The notes: generated by a model from the letters alone, not told the origin. A DNA stretch of 64,000 nucleotides from Clostridium sp. DL-VIII (GCF_000230835.1 NZ_CM001240.1:2116501-2180500); one strand, 5' to 3'; shown: positions 26,778 to 35,335, counted from the first letter of the stretch. Made by a program: numbers and translations.

Positions 26778-27944
26778 ATGTTATACAGAACATTGGGTAA
26801 AACAAATGAAAAGGTTTCAGCTCTAGGCTTTGGATGTATGAGATTACCTATTATTGATGGTGATACTACCAAAATTGATGAAGAGAAAGCCATAAAAATG
26901 ATTCGTCATGCTATTGATGAAGGAGTTAACTATGTAGATACTGCATATCCTTATCATGGTACAGGTATGGGTAATGGAGGACAAAGTGAACCATTTGTAG
27001 GAAGAGCGCTAAAGGATGGATATAGAGAAAAAGTTAACCTTGCAACAAAGCTTCCTAGTTGGTTAATTAAGACTAGAGAAGATATGGACAAATATCTGAA
27101 TGAACAATTAGAACGTCTCCAAACAGATAAAATAGATTTTTATTTAGTGCATGCATTAAATGCAGGTGTTTGGGAAAATTTAAAAAATTTAGGAATAGAT
27201 GAATTTTTAGATTCAGCAATTAAAGATGGAAGAATAAGATATGCAGGCTTTTCTTTCCATGATAAATTAGATGTATTTAAAGATATAGTAGATTATTATG
27301 ATTGGTCATTCTGCCAAATTCAATATAATTATCTCGATGAAGAATTTCAAGCTGGAACAGAGGGATTACAATATGCTGCAGATAGAGGGTTAGGAGTTGT
27401 TATCATGGAGCCTCTTAGAGGTGGTAAGATAGTAAGAAATCTACCAGAAGTAGTTGTGAATACTTTTGAAAAAGCAGAAATTAAGAGATCTCCAGCAGAA
27501 TGGGCATTAAGATGGGTATGGAACCACCCAGAAGTATCTGTAGTTTTAAGTGGTATGAATGTTATGGATAACGTAACAGAAAATTTAAGAGTTGCAGGTG
27601 AAGCATTGCCTAATTCATTAACTGAAAAAGAGTTAGAAATAATGGATAATGTTAAGAATGCATTTAAGGAAAGAATAAAGGTTAATTGTACAGCTTGTGA
27701 ATACTGCATGCCTTGTCCTGCTGGTGTAAATATCCCTAAGAATTTTTCATGTTATAATGAATATAATATATTTGTAACTCCAGCTACAGAAAAAGAATTA
27801 AAAGCTAGATATAGCGGATTTGGTGGATTAGCTGAGGGAGAAAGAGCTGATAAGTGTGTAGAGTGTGGTAAATGTGAAAGTCATTGTCCACAAGCAATTA
27901 AGATTCGTCAAGAACTTAAAAATGTTAAAGCATTATTTGCATAA
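26778..27944 (+). CDS. Aldo/keto reductase with C-terminal 4Fe-4S domain (paralogue)
   Basis: A protein of 388 aa. The AKR barrel begins 'LGKTNEKVSALGFGCMRLPI', with catalytic block 'VNYVDTAYPYHG', Lys in 'LATKLPSW' and 'DFYLVHALN'. The C-terminal Fe-S motifs are 'CTACEYCMPCPAGVNIP' and 'CVECGKCESHCPQAIKI'. It is longer than the first paralogue because of a loop after the catalytic Tyr and a longer segment between the two Fe-S motifs. GGAGGGG precedes the ATG. Its promoter copy has a better -10 (TAGAAT) than copy A. The pair probably responds to the same electrophile or aldehyde signal. No merR gene is adjacent to either, so the regulator is elsewhere. Confidence 0.9.
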   Translation: MLYRTLGKTNEKVSALGFGCMRLPIIDGDTTKIDEEKAIKMIRHAIDEGVNYVDTAYPYHGTGMGNGGQSEPFVGRALKDGYREKVNLATKLPSWLIKTREDMDKYLNEQLERLQTDKIDFYLVHALNAGVWENLKNLGIDEFLDSAIKDGRIRYAGFSFHDKLDVFKDIVDYYDWSFCQIQYNYLDEEFQAGTEGLQYAADRGLGVVIMEPLRGGKIVRNLPEVVVNTFEKAEIKRSPAEWALRWVWNHPEVSVVLSGMNVMDNVTENLRVAGEALPNSLTEKELEIMDNVKNAFKERIKVNCTACEYCMPCPAGVNIPKNFSCYNEYNIFVTPATEKELKARYSGFGGLAEGERADKCVECGKCESHCPQAIKIRQELKNVKALFA

Positions 27945-27980
27945 ACAGTATATAAAAGATATTTAAAAACACCAATTAAT

Positions 27981-28073
27981 AAAATCATATATATTTTAGG
28001 GGTATAGGCTTAAGAAATATAGTTAAAGAATTTTAAGCAGTGGATCAAAACCCTAAGAATATATATGATTTTT
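27981..28073 (+). terminator. Elaborate hairpin/terminator after the second aldo/keto reductase
   Basis: AAAATCATATATATT (27981) pairs exactly with AATATATATGATTTT (28058), and TTAGGG (27996) with CCCTAA (28051), leaving one bulged G. Inside the 49-nt cap a second stem GCTTAA/TTAAGC forms. TTTTT ends it. The size and inner stem are more than a simple terminator needs. Confidence 0.6.
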
Positions 28074-28214
28074 AGTATAGTAATATTTAATTAGAGAATA
28101 TTTCATTTGCATAGAGAAATAGAATAAATTTTTGATAATGTAAATGTTCATAATATAATTTAATAGGATAGAAATGAATCAAATAAGCTTAAACAACGAT
28201 AAGGAGTGATAAAC

Positions 28215-29576
28215 ATGAAGATTTTATATTACGATTGTTTTTGTGGCATAAGTGGTGATATGAATTTAGCGGCATTAATAGATTTAGGTGTACCTAAGGA
28301 ATATTTAGTTAAGGAACTTTCAAAACTTAATTTAAATTCTGAATATGAAATAAGAGTAGAAAAAGCTGCAAAACTTGGAATAACAGGAACTAGAGTGGAT
28401 GTTATATTAGAAGATGAACTTAAAGATGAAGCACATGTTTCAGAGCAAGCTTTACATGAACATTCGCATGAGCATTATCATCACAATGAAGATGACCACC
28501 ATCATGATGATAGCAATCATGCTCACGAACATGATTATACTCATGAACATGATCATAGTCATGGACATACGCATAATCATGAGGAGCATGCTCATAATCA
28601 CGAGCATCACCATAGAAACTTAAAGGACATAGAAGGTATAATAAATTCAAGTGATTTAAGTAATAGAGTTAAGGAACTTAGTTTAAAAATGTTTATGAAG
28701 GTTGCAGAAGCAGAAGCTAAAGTTCATGGAAAAGCTTTATATGAAGTGCATTTTCATGAAGTAGGAGCTATTGACTCAATTGTAGATATGGTGGGTGCAG
28801 CTATTTGTTTAGATTATTTAAATGTTGATAAAATTATTGCATCTCCAGTTCAAGTTGGAGGTGGTTTCGTTAAATGTGCTCATGGTCTTATGCCAGTGCC
28901 AGCCCCTGCAACAACAGAAATATTGAAGAATATTCCTATAAATACTGGAATAGTGCAATTTGAAACAACTACTCCTACTGGGGCAGCAATACTTTCAGCA
29001 AATGTCGAGGAATTTACTTCAAAAGTTGATTTCTCAATTACAAAGATTGCATATGGAATAGGACATAGAGATTTAGAAATTCCAAATGTTTTAAGAATAT
29101 ATCTAGGAGATGCGGAAAGTCTTGAGAAAGTAGAAAAGCAATATATCTTGGAAACTAACATAGATGATATGAATCCAGAGATTTATGGATACATAGAAGA
29201 AAAGCTTTTTGAGGCGGGAGCCTTAGATGTATTTAAAACATCTATATCTATGAAAAAGGGAAGACCGGGAGTAAAATTAAGCGTATTAGTTGATGAACAG
29301 AGTGAAAAAGCTGTGTTAGACATTATATTTGAGGAAACAACTTCAATAGGTATAAGAAAATATGAGGTTGAAAAGATAATGCTAGACCGAGAATTTTCAA
29401 AAGTAAAAACTGAGTATGGAGATATTACAATTAAAAAGTCTTATTATAAAGGAAAATTGGTGAAGTATAAACCGGAATATGAGGAATGCAAGACTATAGC
29501 TAAAGAAAAAAATGTATCTATTGATAAGGTATATAAAGCAGTATATCAAGTGAGAATTGATTCAAATGAAGTTTGA
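28215..29576 (+). CDS. larC: LarC, nickel chelatase for the nickel-pincer nucleotide cofactor
   Basis: A protein of 453 aa from the ATG at 28215, which follows AAGGAG; an in-frame ATG nine bases earlier overlaps that site. It starts 'MKILYYDCFCGISGDM', the LarC signature, and both the LarC1 and LarC2 parts are in one uninterrupted frame. LarC inserts Ni into the dithiolated pyridinium mononucleotide using CTP. Residues of about 80-133 are a very His-rich stretch of HxH and HDH repeats, longer than a simple linker and likely a nickel store. It is the first gene of larC-larE-larB. The cofactor serves lactate racemase-like (LarA) enzymes. Confidence 0.95.
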   Translation: MKILYYDCFCGISGDMNLAALIDLGVPKEYLVKELSKLNLNSEYEIRVEKAAKLGITGTRVDVILEDELKDEAHVSEQALHEHSHEHYHHNEDDHHHDDSNHAHEHDYTHEHDHSHGHTHNHEEHAHNHEHHHRNLKDIEGIINSSDLSNRVKELSLKMFMKVAEAEAKVHGKALYEVHFHEVGAIDSIVDMVGAAICLDYLNVDKIIASPVQVGGGFVKCAHGLMPVPAPATTEILKNIPINTGIVQFETTTPTGAAILSANVEEFTSKVDFSITKIAYGIGHRDLEIPNVLRIYLGDAESLEKVEKQYILETNIDDMNPEIYGYIEEKLFEAGALDVFKTSISMKKGRPGVKLSVLVDEQSEKAVLDIIFEETTSIGIRKYEVEKIMLDREFSKVKTEYGDITIKKSYYKGKLVKYKPEYEECKTIAKEKNVSIDKVYKAVYQVRIDSNEV

Positions 29577-29600
29577 TTCTCATCTGAATCTTAGTGGAAC

Positions 29601-29697
29601 TTATACCCTTAAGGGGCATAATGTCCAGGAGCGTGCAGCCGTTACCAGCAACTTAAAGAAGCTTAAGGGTTACGGATGCTAGCTATCGGATAAACAA
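29601..29697 (+). ncRNA. Candidate structured RNA (cis-regulatory) between larC and larE
   Basis: A GC-richer block in the 159-bp gap. A long stem with symmetrical internal loops forms: TCC/GGA, GC/GC, GCA/TGC, CCGT/ACGG and ACC/GGT (5' arm 29624-29646, 3' arm 29668-29690), capped by CTTAA-AGAAGC-TTAAG. A separate segment ACCCTTAAG (29605-29613) is exactly complementary to CTTAAGGGT (29662-29670), which would break the cap and the top of the stem. Such exclusive pairings are typical of riboswitches or pseudoknots. I do not recognise the FMN, TPP, cobalamin, SAM, c-di-GMP or other common consensus. Confidence 0.55.
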
Positions 29698-29735
29698 GAT
29701 TTAAATTAAATTTGTGGGCGAGAGGTGTAAAATAA

Positions 29736-30551
29736 ATGATAAACAATGAAAAGTACATCGAATTAAAAAAGTATTTACAAGGTCTAGGAAAAGTGGTTTT
29801 AGCATTTTCAGGAGGAGTAGATAGTACTTTCTTACTTAAAGCAGCTAAAGAAGCACTTGGAGATAAAGTAAAAGCTGTAACAATTCTTTCTCCGTATATT
29901 CCAAAGTGGGAAATAGCAGAAGCAGAGGAATTAGTGAAGGAACTTGGAGTACAGCATGAGATTATAAAGGCTCCAATTATTGATTCGATCAGGTTTAATC
30001 CAGAAGATAGATGCTATCTTTGTAAGACAGCAGTATTTAATATGATATTAGATGTAGCTAAAAAGCAAGGTTATGACTGTGTAATTGATGGAACAAATTT
30101 TGATGATATAAGTGATTATAGACCAGGACTTAAAGCTTTAAAGGAATTAGACGTGAAAAGTCCTCTTTTAGAATGTAAATTAACAAAGGCAGAAATAAGA
30201 GCTTTTTCAAAAGAACTAGGACTTAATACTTGGGATAAGCCACCATATGCATGTCTTTTAACAAGGATACCTTATGGAAATGAATTAAGAGAAGAAGATT
30301 TTGAGAAAATTGAAAATGCAGAAAAATATATGATGAGCATAGGTTTTAGAGCTATTAGAGTCAGATGTCACGGGGATTTAGCAAGAATTGAAGTGGCTAG
30401 ATCTGATAGAAGTAAATTATTTGATGAAGAGCTTTTAGATAATATTGCAAAGAATATAAAAGAGTGCGGATTTAAATATGTCTCGTTAGATCTTCAAGGC
30501 TATAGAGTAGGAAGCTTTAACGAAACTATAAATAAAATTTCTAATAATTAA
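29736..30551 (+). CDS. larE: LarE, sulfur transferase of nickel-pincer cofactor synthesis
   Basis: A protein of 271 aa of the PP-loop ATPase family, with 'AFSGGVDSTFLLKAA' (residues 23-37) as AMP-forming motif. LarE adenylates the pyridinium carboxylate and adds sulfur to make the thiocarboxylates. Three cysteines stand out: C93 and C96 in 'DRCYLCK' and C173 in 'PPYACLLTRIPYG'. In Lactiplantibacillus plantarum only the last is present and is sacrificed. In three-Cys LarE (Thermotoga maritima type) they bind a [4Fe-4S] cluster that carries the sulfur, so a catalytic rather than suicidal enzyme is expected. A structured leader precedes it and larB follows. Confidence 0.95.
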   Translation: MINNEKYIELKKYLQGLGKVVLAFSGGVDSTFLLKAAKEALGDKVKAVTILSPYIPKWEIAEAEELVKELGVQHEIIKAPIIDSIRFNPEDRCYLCKTAVFNMILDVAKKQGYDCVIDGTNFDDISDYRPGLKALKELDVKSPLLECKLTKAEIRAFSKELGLNTWDKPPYACLLTRIPYGNELREEDFEKIENAEKYMMSIGFRAIRVRCHGDLARIEVARSDRSKLFDEELLDNIAKNIKECGFKYVSLDLQGYRVGSFNETINKISNN

Positions 30552-30623
30552 AGATAGTATGTTGATTAAAGGCAGTAATAAACTATTAAAATGTAATAGA
30601 AAATTAAGGAGGAAAAAGTCTTA

Positions 30624-31370
30624 ATGGATAAAGAAGAAATCAGAGATCTATTAGAAGGTGTTAAAAATAATAAAGTTAAGATAGACAAAGCTCTTGAGCA
30701 GTTAGAAGATTTACCTTTTAAAGATTTGGGATTTGCTAAAATAGATAATCATAGAGAAATAAGAGTTGGCTATCCAGAAGTTATATATTGTGCAGGAAAA
30801 ACTGTGGAACAAGTTAAAGAAATTGTTAAATTCATGCTTACAAAAAATAATAACATATTAGGTACAAGGGCTACTGAGGAAATGTTTTATGCAGTAAAGG
30901 AAATATGTGAGGATGCAGAATATAATAAGCTTGGACGAACAATAACAATAAATAAAAAAAAACAGCCTCTTACAGAAAGTTATATAGCTATAGTTGCAGC
31001 TGGAACTTCTGATTTACCAGTAGTAGAAGAAGCATATGAAACTGCTAAAATCTTTGGAAATAAAGCAATTAAAATAACAGATGTAGGTGTTGCAGGTATA
31101 CACAGGCTCTTTTCAAGATTAGATGTTATCAGAGGGGCAAAAGTTGTTATAGTAATTGCCGGGATGGAAGGAGCTTTGGCAAGTGTTGTAGGTGGTCTTG
31201 TGGACAAACCTATAATAGCAGTTCCAACAAGTGTTGGTTATGGAGCAAATCTTGGTGGAATTTCAGCATTATTATCAATGCTAAATAGCTGTGCTAGTGG
31301 AGTAAGCGTAGTAAATATAGATAATGGATTTGGTGCAGCCTATAATGCTAGTATAATTAATAAATTATAG
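30624..31370 (+). CDS. larB: LarB, pyridinium-3,5-biscarboxylate mononucleotide synthase
   Basis: A protein of 248 aa. LarB carboxylates nicotinic acid adenine dinucleotide with CO2 and releases AMP, the first step of the cofactor. The C-terminal half is PurE-like: 'AAGTSDLPVVEEAYETA', 'GMEGALASVVGGLVDKPIIA' and 'PTSVGYGANLGGISALLSML'. The N-terminal part with 'FAKIDNHREIRVGYPEVIYC' is the family-specific cap. AGGAGG precedes the ATG at good spacing. It is 72 bp after larE and the operon ends at a strong terminator. No larA, larD or nickel transporter gene lies nearby. Confidence 0.95.
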   Translation: MDKEEIRDLLEGVKNNKVKIDKALEQLEDLPFKDLGFAKIDNHREIRVGYPEVIYCAGKTVEQVKEIVKFMLTKNNNILGTRATEEMFYAVKEICEDAEYNKLGRTITINKKKQPLTESYIAIVAAGTSDLPVVEEAYETAKIFGNKAIKITDVGVAGIHRLFSRLDVIRGAKVVIVIAGMEGALASVVGGLVDKPIIAVPTSVGYGANLGGISALLSMLNSCASGVSVVNIDNGFGAAYNASIINKL

Positions 31371-31418
31371 ATCAAAGTTTTTATAGAAAAAATAATTGCA
31401 ACATATATATAAATCAAT

Positions 31419-31465
31419 AGACTGTAATAAGAATGAAAATAAAATCTTATTACAGTCTTTATTTT
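31419..31465. terminator. Terminator between larB and the convergent ATPase gene
   Basis: AGACTGTAATAAGA and its exact complement form a 14-bp stem around 12 nt, followed by TTATTTTA. It lies between convergent genes and may serve both strands. Confidence 0.85.
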
Positions 31466-31481
31466 ATGTATATTGAATTTT

Positions 31482-33596
31482 TTAGCGACTTATATAATAA
31501 ATCCTTTGATTAAGAAGTAATACTAATAGTGAATTTAAAGTATTTAGGGATTTTGCTGCAAATATATCTAAACCACCTGCAAAAGCAATAAAACCAAGAG
31601 TAATATTATATATCTTTGAGAAAAGTATAGTACGATTAATAGCTATATAGGATGCTTTGGATAGAAATATTAAATCAGCAAGTTTGGTCAAATTATCATC
31701 ATATATTAGGCAGTCTGAGTGAAGTTTTATCATATCGTAGGAGCTGTTTGCAAAACTTACGCTAACATCTGCAGCTTTCATAGCCAATGCATCATTAATT
31801 CCATCACCAATCATCATAACAGTATTTTCAGTACTTTCATTTTTAACTATATTAGCTTTTTCACAGTAATTCATATCGGCATATATTTGTGATATTCCAA
31901 GTTCAAGACCTACTTTTTGTGCTTTTGAATAGGAGTCTCCAGTTAGTATAGCGATATTATCTATTCCATCATATCGTAGTCTGTTAATTAGCTCCCTAGA
32001 ATCCTTCTTTATAATATCATCAATAATCAACATGCCTGTAAGAGTTTTGTTTACAGTTATAAAAATAGGGGGAAGCGATTTTTCTTGATATTCCATGTAA
32101 TTTTTTATACCTTGTGATATATCTATTTGATTATCCACCATTAGTTTCATATTACCAATTAGTATTTCTTTATTATCATAATTTGCTTTTATTCCTTCAG
32201 ATGGTAGAAGTACAGAATTATTAAGCTTACTAATTTCAAAATTACTGCAAGCATCTTGTAATGTTATAGAGATTGGATGAAAATGCTCATATTCACAGGC
32301 AGTGCATATCTTAAGAAGTTCTTCTTTAGAATATTTATTATCAAATGATATTATTGATATAATATTCATTTTTCCATAGGTTAAAGTTCCTGTTTTATCG
32401 AAGATAACTTTATCTATATTCAATATGTTCTGGAATACATTTGGATTTCTTAAGTAAATATCATTCTTGTTTAGCAATGAGATGTAGTTCTTAATTCCAG
32501 AATTTAAAGCTACTGATGTGGCTTTAGGGCTTAATACTAAAAATACAGAGAATGCATTTAAAATATTATTGGTGAATATATAACTCAAACCAGCAGCCCA
32601 TATTGCAAAATTAGTAACTTTGCTTTGAAATTTTTTACTTCTATTGTTAAGATAAAATTTTTCCGGTGAAATATCTTGTTTTTCTGTGAAGTTTGGTAAT
32701 TTAAGGATTCTAATTGTTAGTTCACCAGAAATTATTGCAGTTCCCTCATGAATTTTAGCTCCTTTACTTATACGTGAAATTATAGGCTGACCTGAGTGAT
32801 ATAAAGTATTTATGACTGCATTTCCATCTTCAATAATACCTTCGACAGGTATCACTTCACCAGTATTACCATAAATAAAATCTCCAATTTTCAAGGTATC
32901 TATTGAAACTAAAATTTTATCTCCATTAAGCGATTTAATCCAAGCCATTTTATAATTAATATTATATGAATCTATCAGTGCTTTTCTACTTTCAACTTCG
33001 GCAGAAAATTTAATGTAGTCATTTAAGGCTTTCAGCATAAGAACTAAAATACCTTTAGAGCTTTCTCTCATAATAGTAAAAGATAAAGCAGTAAGCTCTA
33101 GTAAAATATCTTCATTTGCTGGCAGCGGTTTTGCAAATTTTTTATATAGCTTTTTAATTAATGGATATCCACTAACAATGGTCACTAAAGAAGCAACCTT
33201 GAGTACAGTTAAATTTCTGCTTATTGGAAACTTACCATAAGTAGAGTTTTTTATTTTAAGAAAAATATAAAATAAGCTCCAAAATAAAAATTTTCTTTTG
33301 GATCTTTTTTTATTGTCTATTGCATGAAAATATTCTTGGAAATTATTTAATTTGGTATTATCTGTAATAATGCTCGTAGAGAGAGCATTTTCTACATCTT
33401 CTTTAAGTATATGTAAGTTTGTTTTTTTAATATCATACATAATTAGAATTGAGCCAGTACGTTTGGTGATTTTAGTAGATTTTACCCCATATAGGCTCAA
33501 TATGTATTTTTCTATGTGTTCTGAAAGCTCTGTATTATAATATATATTTAACGACTTAAATCGTACTCTTCCTGGTAAAGCACTTAAGCATTCCAA
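31482..33596 (-). CDS. P1B-like P-type ATPase with atypical motifs
   Basis: A protein of 704 aa. The N-terminal HMA-like domain (1-70) has 'PGRVRF' and 'TGSILIMYD' but no CxxC. Later come the phosphorylation site 'VIFDKTGTLT' (Asp400), the P1B His-Pro motif 'HFHPIS' (His440), 'LTGD' (552) and 'GDGINDALAM' (597), so phosphorylation and nucleotide binding look intact. Two key sites are odd. The membrane CPC motif reads 'LSPKATS' (356-358), and the actuator TGE reads 'SGQ' (268-270), lacking the glutamate that drives dephosphorylation. Transport may therefore be slow, altered or dependent on a partner. It ends an operon-like minus-strand row of five genes. Confidence 0.85.
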   Translation of the reverse strand: MECLSALPGRVRFKSLNIYYNTELSEHIEKYILSLYGVKSTKITKRTGSILIMYDIKKTNLHILKEDVENALSTSIITDNTKLNNFQEYFHAIDNKKRSKRKFLFWSLFYIFLKIKNSTYGKFPISRNLTVLKVASLVTIVSGYPLIKKLYKKFAKPLPANEDILLELTALSFTIMRESSKGILVLMLKALNDYIKFSAEVESRKALIDSYNINYKMAWIKSLNGDKILVSIDTLKIGDFIYGNTGEVIPVEGIIEDGNAVINTLYHSGQPIISRISKGAKIHEGTAIISGELTIRILKLPNFTEKQDISPEKFYLNNRSKKFQSKVTNFAIWAAGLSYIFTNNILNAFSVFLVLSPKATSVALNSGIKNYISLLNKNDIYLRNPNVFQNILNIDKVIFDKTGTLTYGKMNIISIISFDNKYSKEELLKICTACEYEHFHPISITLQDACSNFEISKLNNSVLLPSEGIKANYDNKEILIGNMKLMVDNQIDISQGIKNYMEYQEKSLPPIFITVNKTLTGMLIIDDIIKKDSRELINRLRYDGIDNIAILTGDSYSKAQKVGLELGISQIYADMNYCEKANIVKNESTENTVMMIGDGINDALAMKAADVSVSFANSSYDMIKLHSDCLIYDDNLTKLADLIFLSKASYIAINRTILFSKIYNITLGFIAFAGGLDIFAAKSLNTLNSLLVLLLNQRIYYISR

Positions 33597-33633
33597 AATA
33601 AATCACCTCATCAATATTAGAATTAAATGAATA

Positions 33634-33852
33634 TCATTTTTTTAATTCATTTAATCTGCTTTCAAGCAGAACTGCTTGTTCCTTTAGTTCTTTAAAACTA
33701 TTAATTATATCATCATCTTTTATAGTATTTCTAGAAAAGCTATTATTATTTGAAGAATAATTCAATGTATTTTTTTTTATTGAACTATATAAGGAATTAC
33801 CTAAAAAGCCTAAAGTAAATCCCAAAAGCAATTTCTTATTATTTAATATCAT
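33634..33852 (-). CDS. Small single-pass membrane protein next to the P1B-like ATPase
   Basis: A protein of 72 aa. Residues 7-24 ('KLLLGFTLGFLGNSLYSS') form one membrane segment with small residues, then a Ser/Asn-rich linker and a C-terminal helix with heptad character ('ELKEQAVLLESRLNELKK'). I do not recognise a named family. The plan resembles other small one-helix partners of P-type ATPases, such as mycobacterial PacL, but without their C-terminal metal motif. GGAGG precedes the ATG. It lies 37 bp upstream of the ATPase gene, so it is probably a subunit or assembly partner. Confidence 0.65.
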   Translation of the reverse strand: MILNNKKLLLGFTLGFLGNSLYSSIKKNTLNYSSNNNSFSRNTIKDDDIINSFKELKEQAVLLESRLNELKK

Positions 33853-33928
33853 TTAAATACCTCCAGTTATTACATAATGCTTTTTCTAATTATGTCCGTT
33901 GAAATACAATTTATACAATAGAGTGTTA

Positions 33929-34177
33929 TTAAAATTTTTTAAACATTGCATATTTTACTATGGCTTTGCCTACATGTTCAGTATTAGTATTTTCTGTTTC
34001 CTTAAAAAAGTAATTACTTATTCTCGAAGATGTAGTCATAAAAGCATTTAGTATTTCCTTTTCAAGTGACGGATCTTCCTTTATTGCTTTTAAGCTGAGT
34101 GTTATAATTTCGTTGACTCTTTTTTCTATAGATGATAAATCCATTTCAATTGTTTCTAAAGTTTTTTTGCTTTCCAT
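33929..34177 (-). CDS. Small soluble helical protein in the ATPase cluster
   Basis: A protein of 82 aa with no recognised family. Predicted to be almost wholly helical: an amphipathic N-terminal half ('IEMDLSSIEKRVNEIITLSL'), then 'NAFMTTSSRISNYFFKETEN', then a basic, hydrophobic end ('KAIVKYAMFKKF') that could touch the membrane. No cysteines, so it is unlikely to bind soft metals. AAGGAG precedes the ATG. It is 13 bp from the pseudo-ATPase gene, so the genes are co-transcribed. Confidence 0.6.
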   Translation of the reverse strand: MESKKTLETIEMDLSSIEKRVNEIITLSLKAIKEDPSLEKEILNAFMTTSSRISNYFFKETENTNTEHVGKAIVKYAMFKKF

Positions 34178-34190
34178 AAATAGTAACTCC

Positions 34191-35327
34191 TTAATATTGT
34201 TTTTTAGTGTGCATTAATGTTTTATGTCTAATATAAAATAAATTTCCAAATGTATTTAGAAAATATAAGAGAATAGTTCCACTTAAATTTATATGTTTGA
34301 TTAAAGCAAAAAAGATGCCCAATATATTTATGCTTATAGCAACAGCTTGAGATCTTACTAAGTATTCTTGGCTGATTCTACAGTCTTGAATTATCCATGG
34401 AATCTTAGATAATTCGTGGCAAGTTATGTTAATATCTTTATTGGAAGATTTGAGGCCATGAAGTATACCTAATATAAGGCTTCTATCTATATCATTAATG
34501 TTTGGGAAAACGTTTTCTTGAGTAATTATTAAATTATTGTGCTTAGCATCTTCTTTAATATTATAAAGTCCAAGTGTTTTATTTGCATATAATATTAATT
34601 TCTTATTTTGATCATCTTCAAGAATAGCTATATTATTAATTCCAATATATCTCAGGTTTTTTATTAAACTTCTAGCTTCTATGTTAATTGGATCAGTTAC
34701 TTTTTTTGCATATATAAAACCGTCTATTTCAGGATGGTCCATTAATTTTGGATTTTTTAAGTAACAATCATTAAATACTATTTGGGGATGTATTAAAATA
34801 TAATTGATGTTTCTAATACGCTCTATAGAATTAGCTTCTTTAATATGAATATCATTTAAAGCAGCATTTTCTAATATGTACTTAAGTGAAACATATGAAT
34901 TAATATATAATATTGCAGGAATCCCAAAAATAAGAGAACAAAGAGTATAAATAGGTTCAGCCGTAAAAAGTAAAAAAGAAGCTGCAGATATTGATATGGC
35001 TAAAAGCCTGTGAGATAGAGATTTTGTACCTGAAAATAATTCCTTGGAAAAAATATTTAATTTATTTTCAGTATAAGTTATACTATTTAAATTATTTATT
35101 TTAATATGTGATGAAGATATGACATTGCATATCAAATCTTCATCAATACAATATGAATCATAAGTTAACAATATATTTCCGGTTTTTATATTAATATGAA
35201 TTGAATCTATACTAGGAATTGATTTTAGAAGATTTTTTATATTTATAACTGCACTTAAATTTCCTTTAAGCCCCTCTATATATAAACGTATTCTTCCTGG
35301 AATTGACGATAACTTTTTTATATTCAT
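34191..35327 (-). CDS. Catalytically dead P-type ATPase relative (pseudo-ATPase)
   Basis: A protein of 378 aa that aligns along its length with parts of the ATPase at 31482. It has the HMA-like start ('IPGRIRLYIEG', 'TGNILLTYD'), two central membrane segments (about 107-148) and two at the end. 'NDIHIKEANSIERIRNINYI' matches 'NDIYLRNPNVFQNILNIDKV'. The phosphorylated Asp of DKTGT is replaced by His180 in 'ILIHPQIVF'. 'RSLIKNLRYIGINNIAILED' matches 'RELINRLRYDGIDNIAILTG', with TGD lost. GDGxND is absent. The nucleotide-binding insert is missing and the actuator and first membrane helices are deleted. The frame is clean, so this is a conserved non-enzymatic protein rather than a decayed gene, possibly a partner of the active ATPase. 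Confidence 0.75.
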   Translation of the reverse strand: MNIKKLSSIPGRIRLYIEGLKGNLSAVINIKNLLKSIPSIDSIHINIKTGNILLTYDSYCIDEDLICNVISSSHIKINNLNSITYTENKLNIFSKELFSGTKSLSHRLLAISISAASFLLFTAEPIYTLCSLIFGIPAILYINSYVSLKYILENAALNDIHIKEANSIERIRNINYILIHPQIVFNDCYLKNPKLMDHPEIDGFIYAKKVTDPINIEARSLIKNLRYIGINNIAILEDDQNKKLILYANKTLGLYNIKEDAKHNNLIITQENVFPNINDIDRSLILGILHGLKSSNKDINITCHELSKIPWIIQDCRISQEYLVRSQAVAISINILGIFFALIKHINLSGTILLYFLNTFGNLFYIRHKTLMHTKKQY

Positions 35328-35335
35328 ATTTGGTT

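Noticed and set aside
28414..28650. Met-, His- and Tyr-rich open frames on both strands within larC
   Set aside because: They arise from the repeated CAT/CAC codons of the LarC His-rich stretch.
29601..29697. Assignment of the larC-larE structure to a known riboswitch (FMN, TPP, cobalamin, SAM, NiCo, c-di-GMP)
   Set aside because: I could not match the conserved core of any of these classes, so I left it unclassified.
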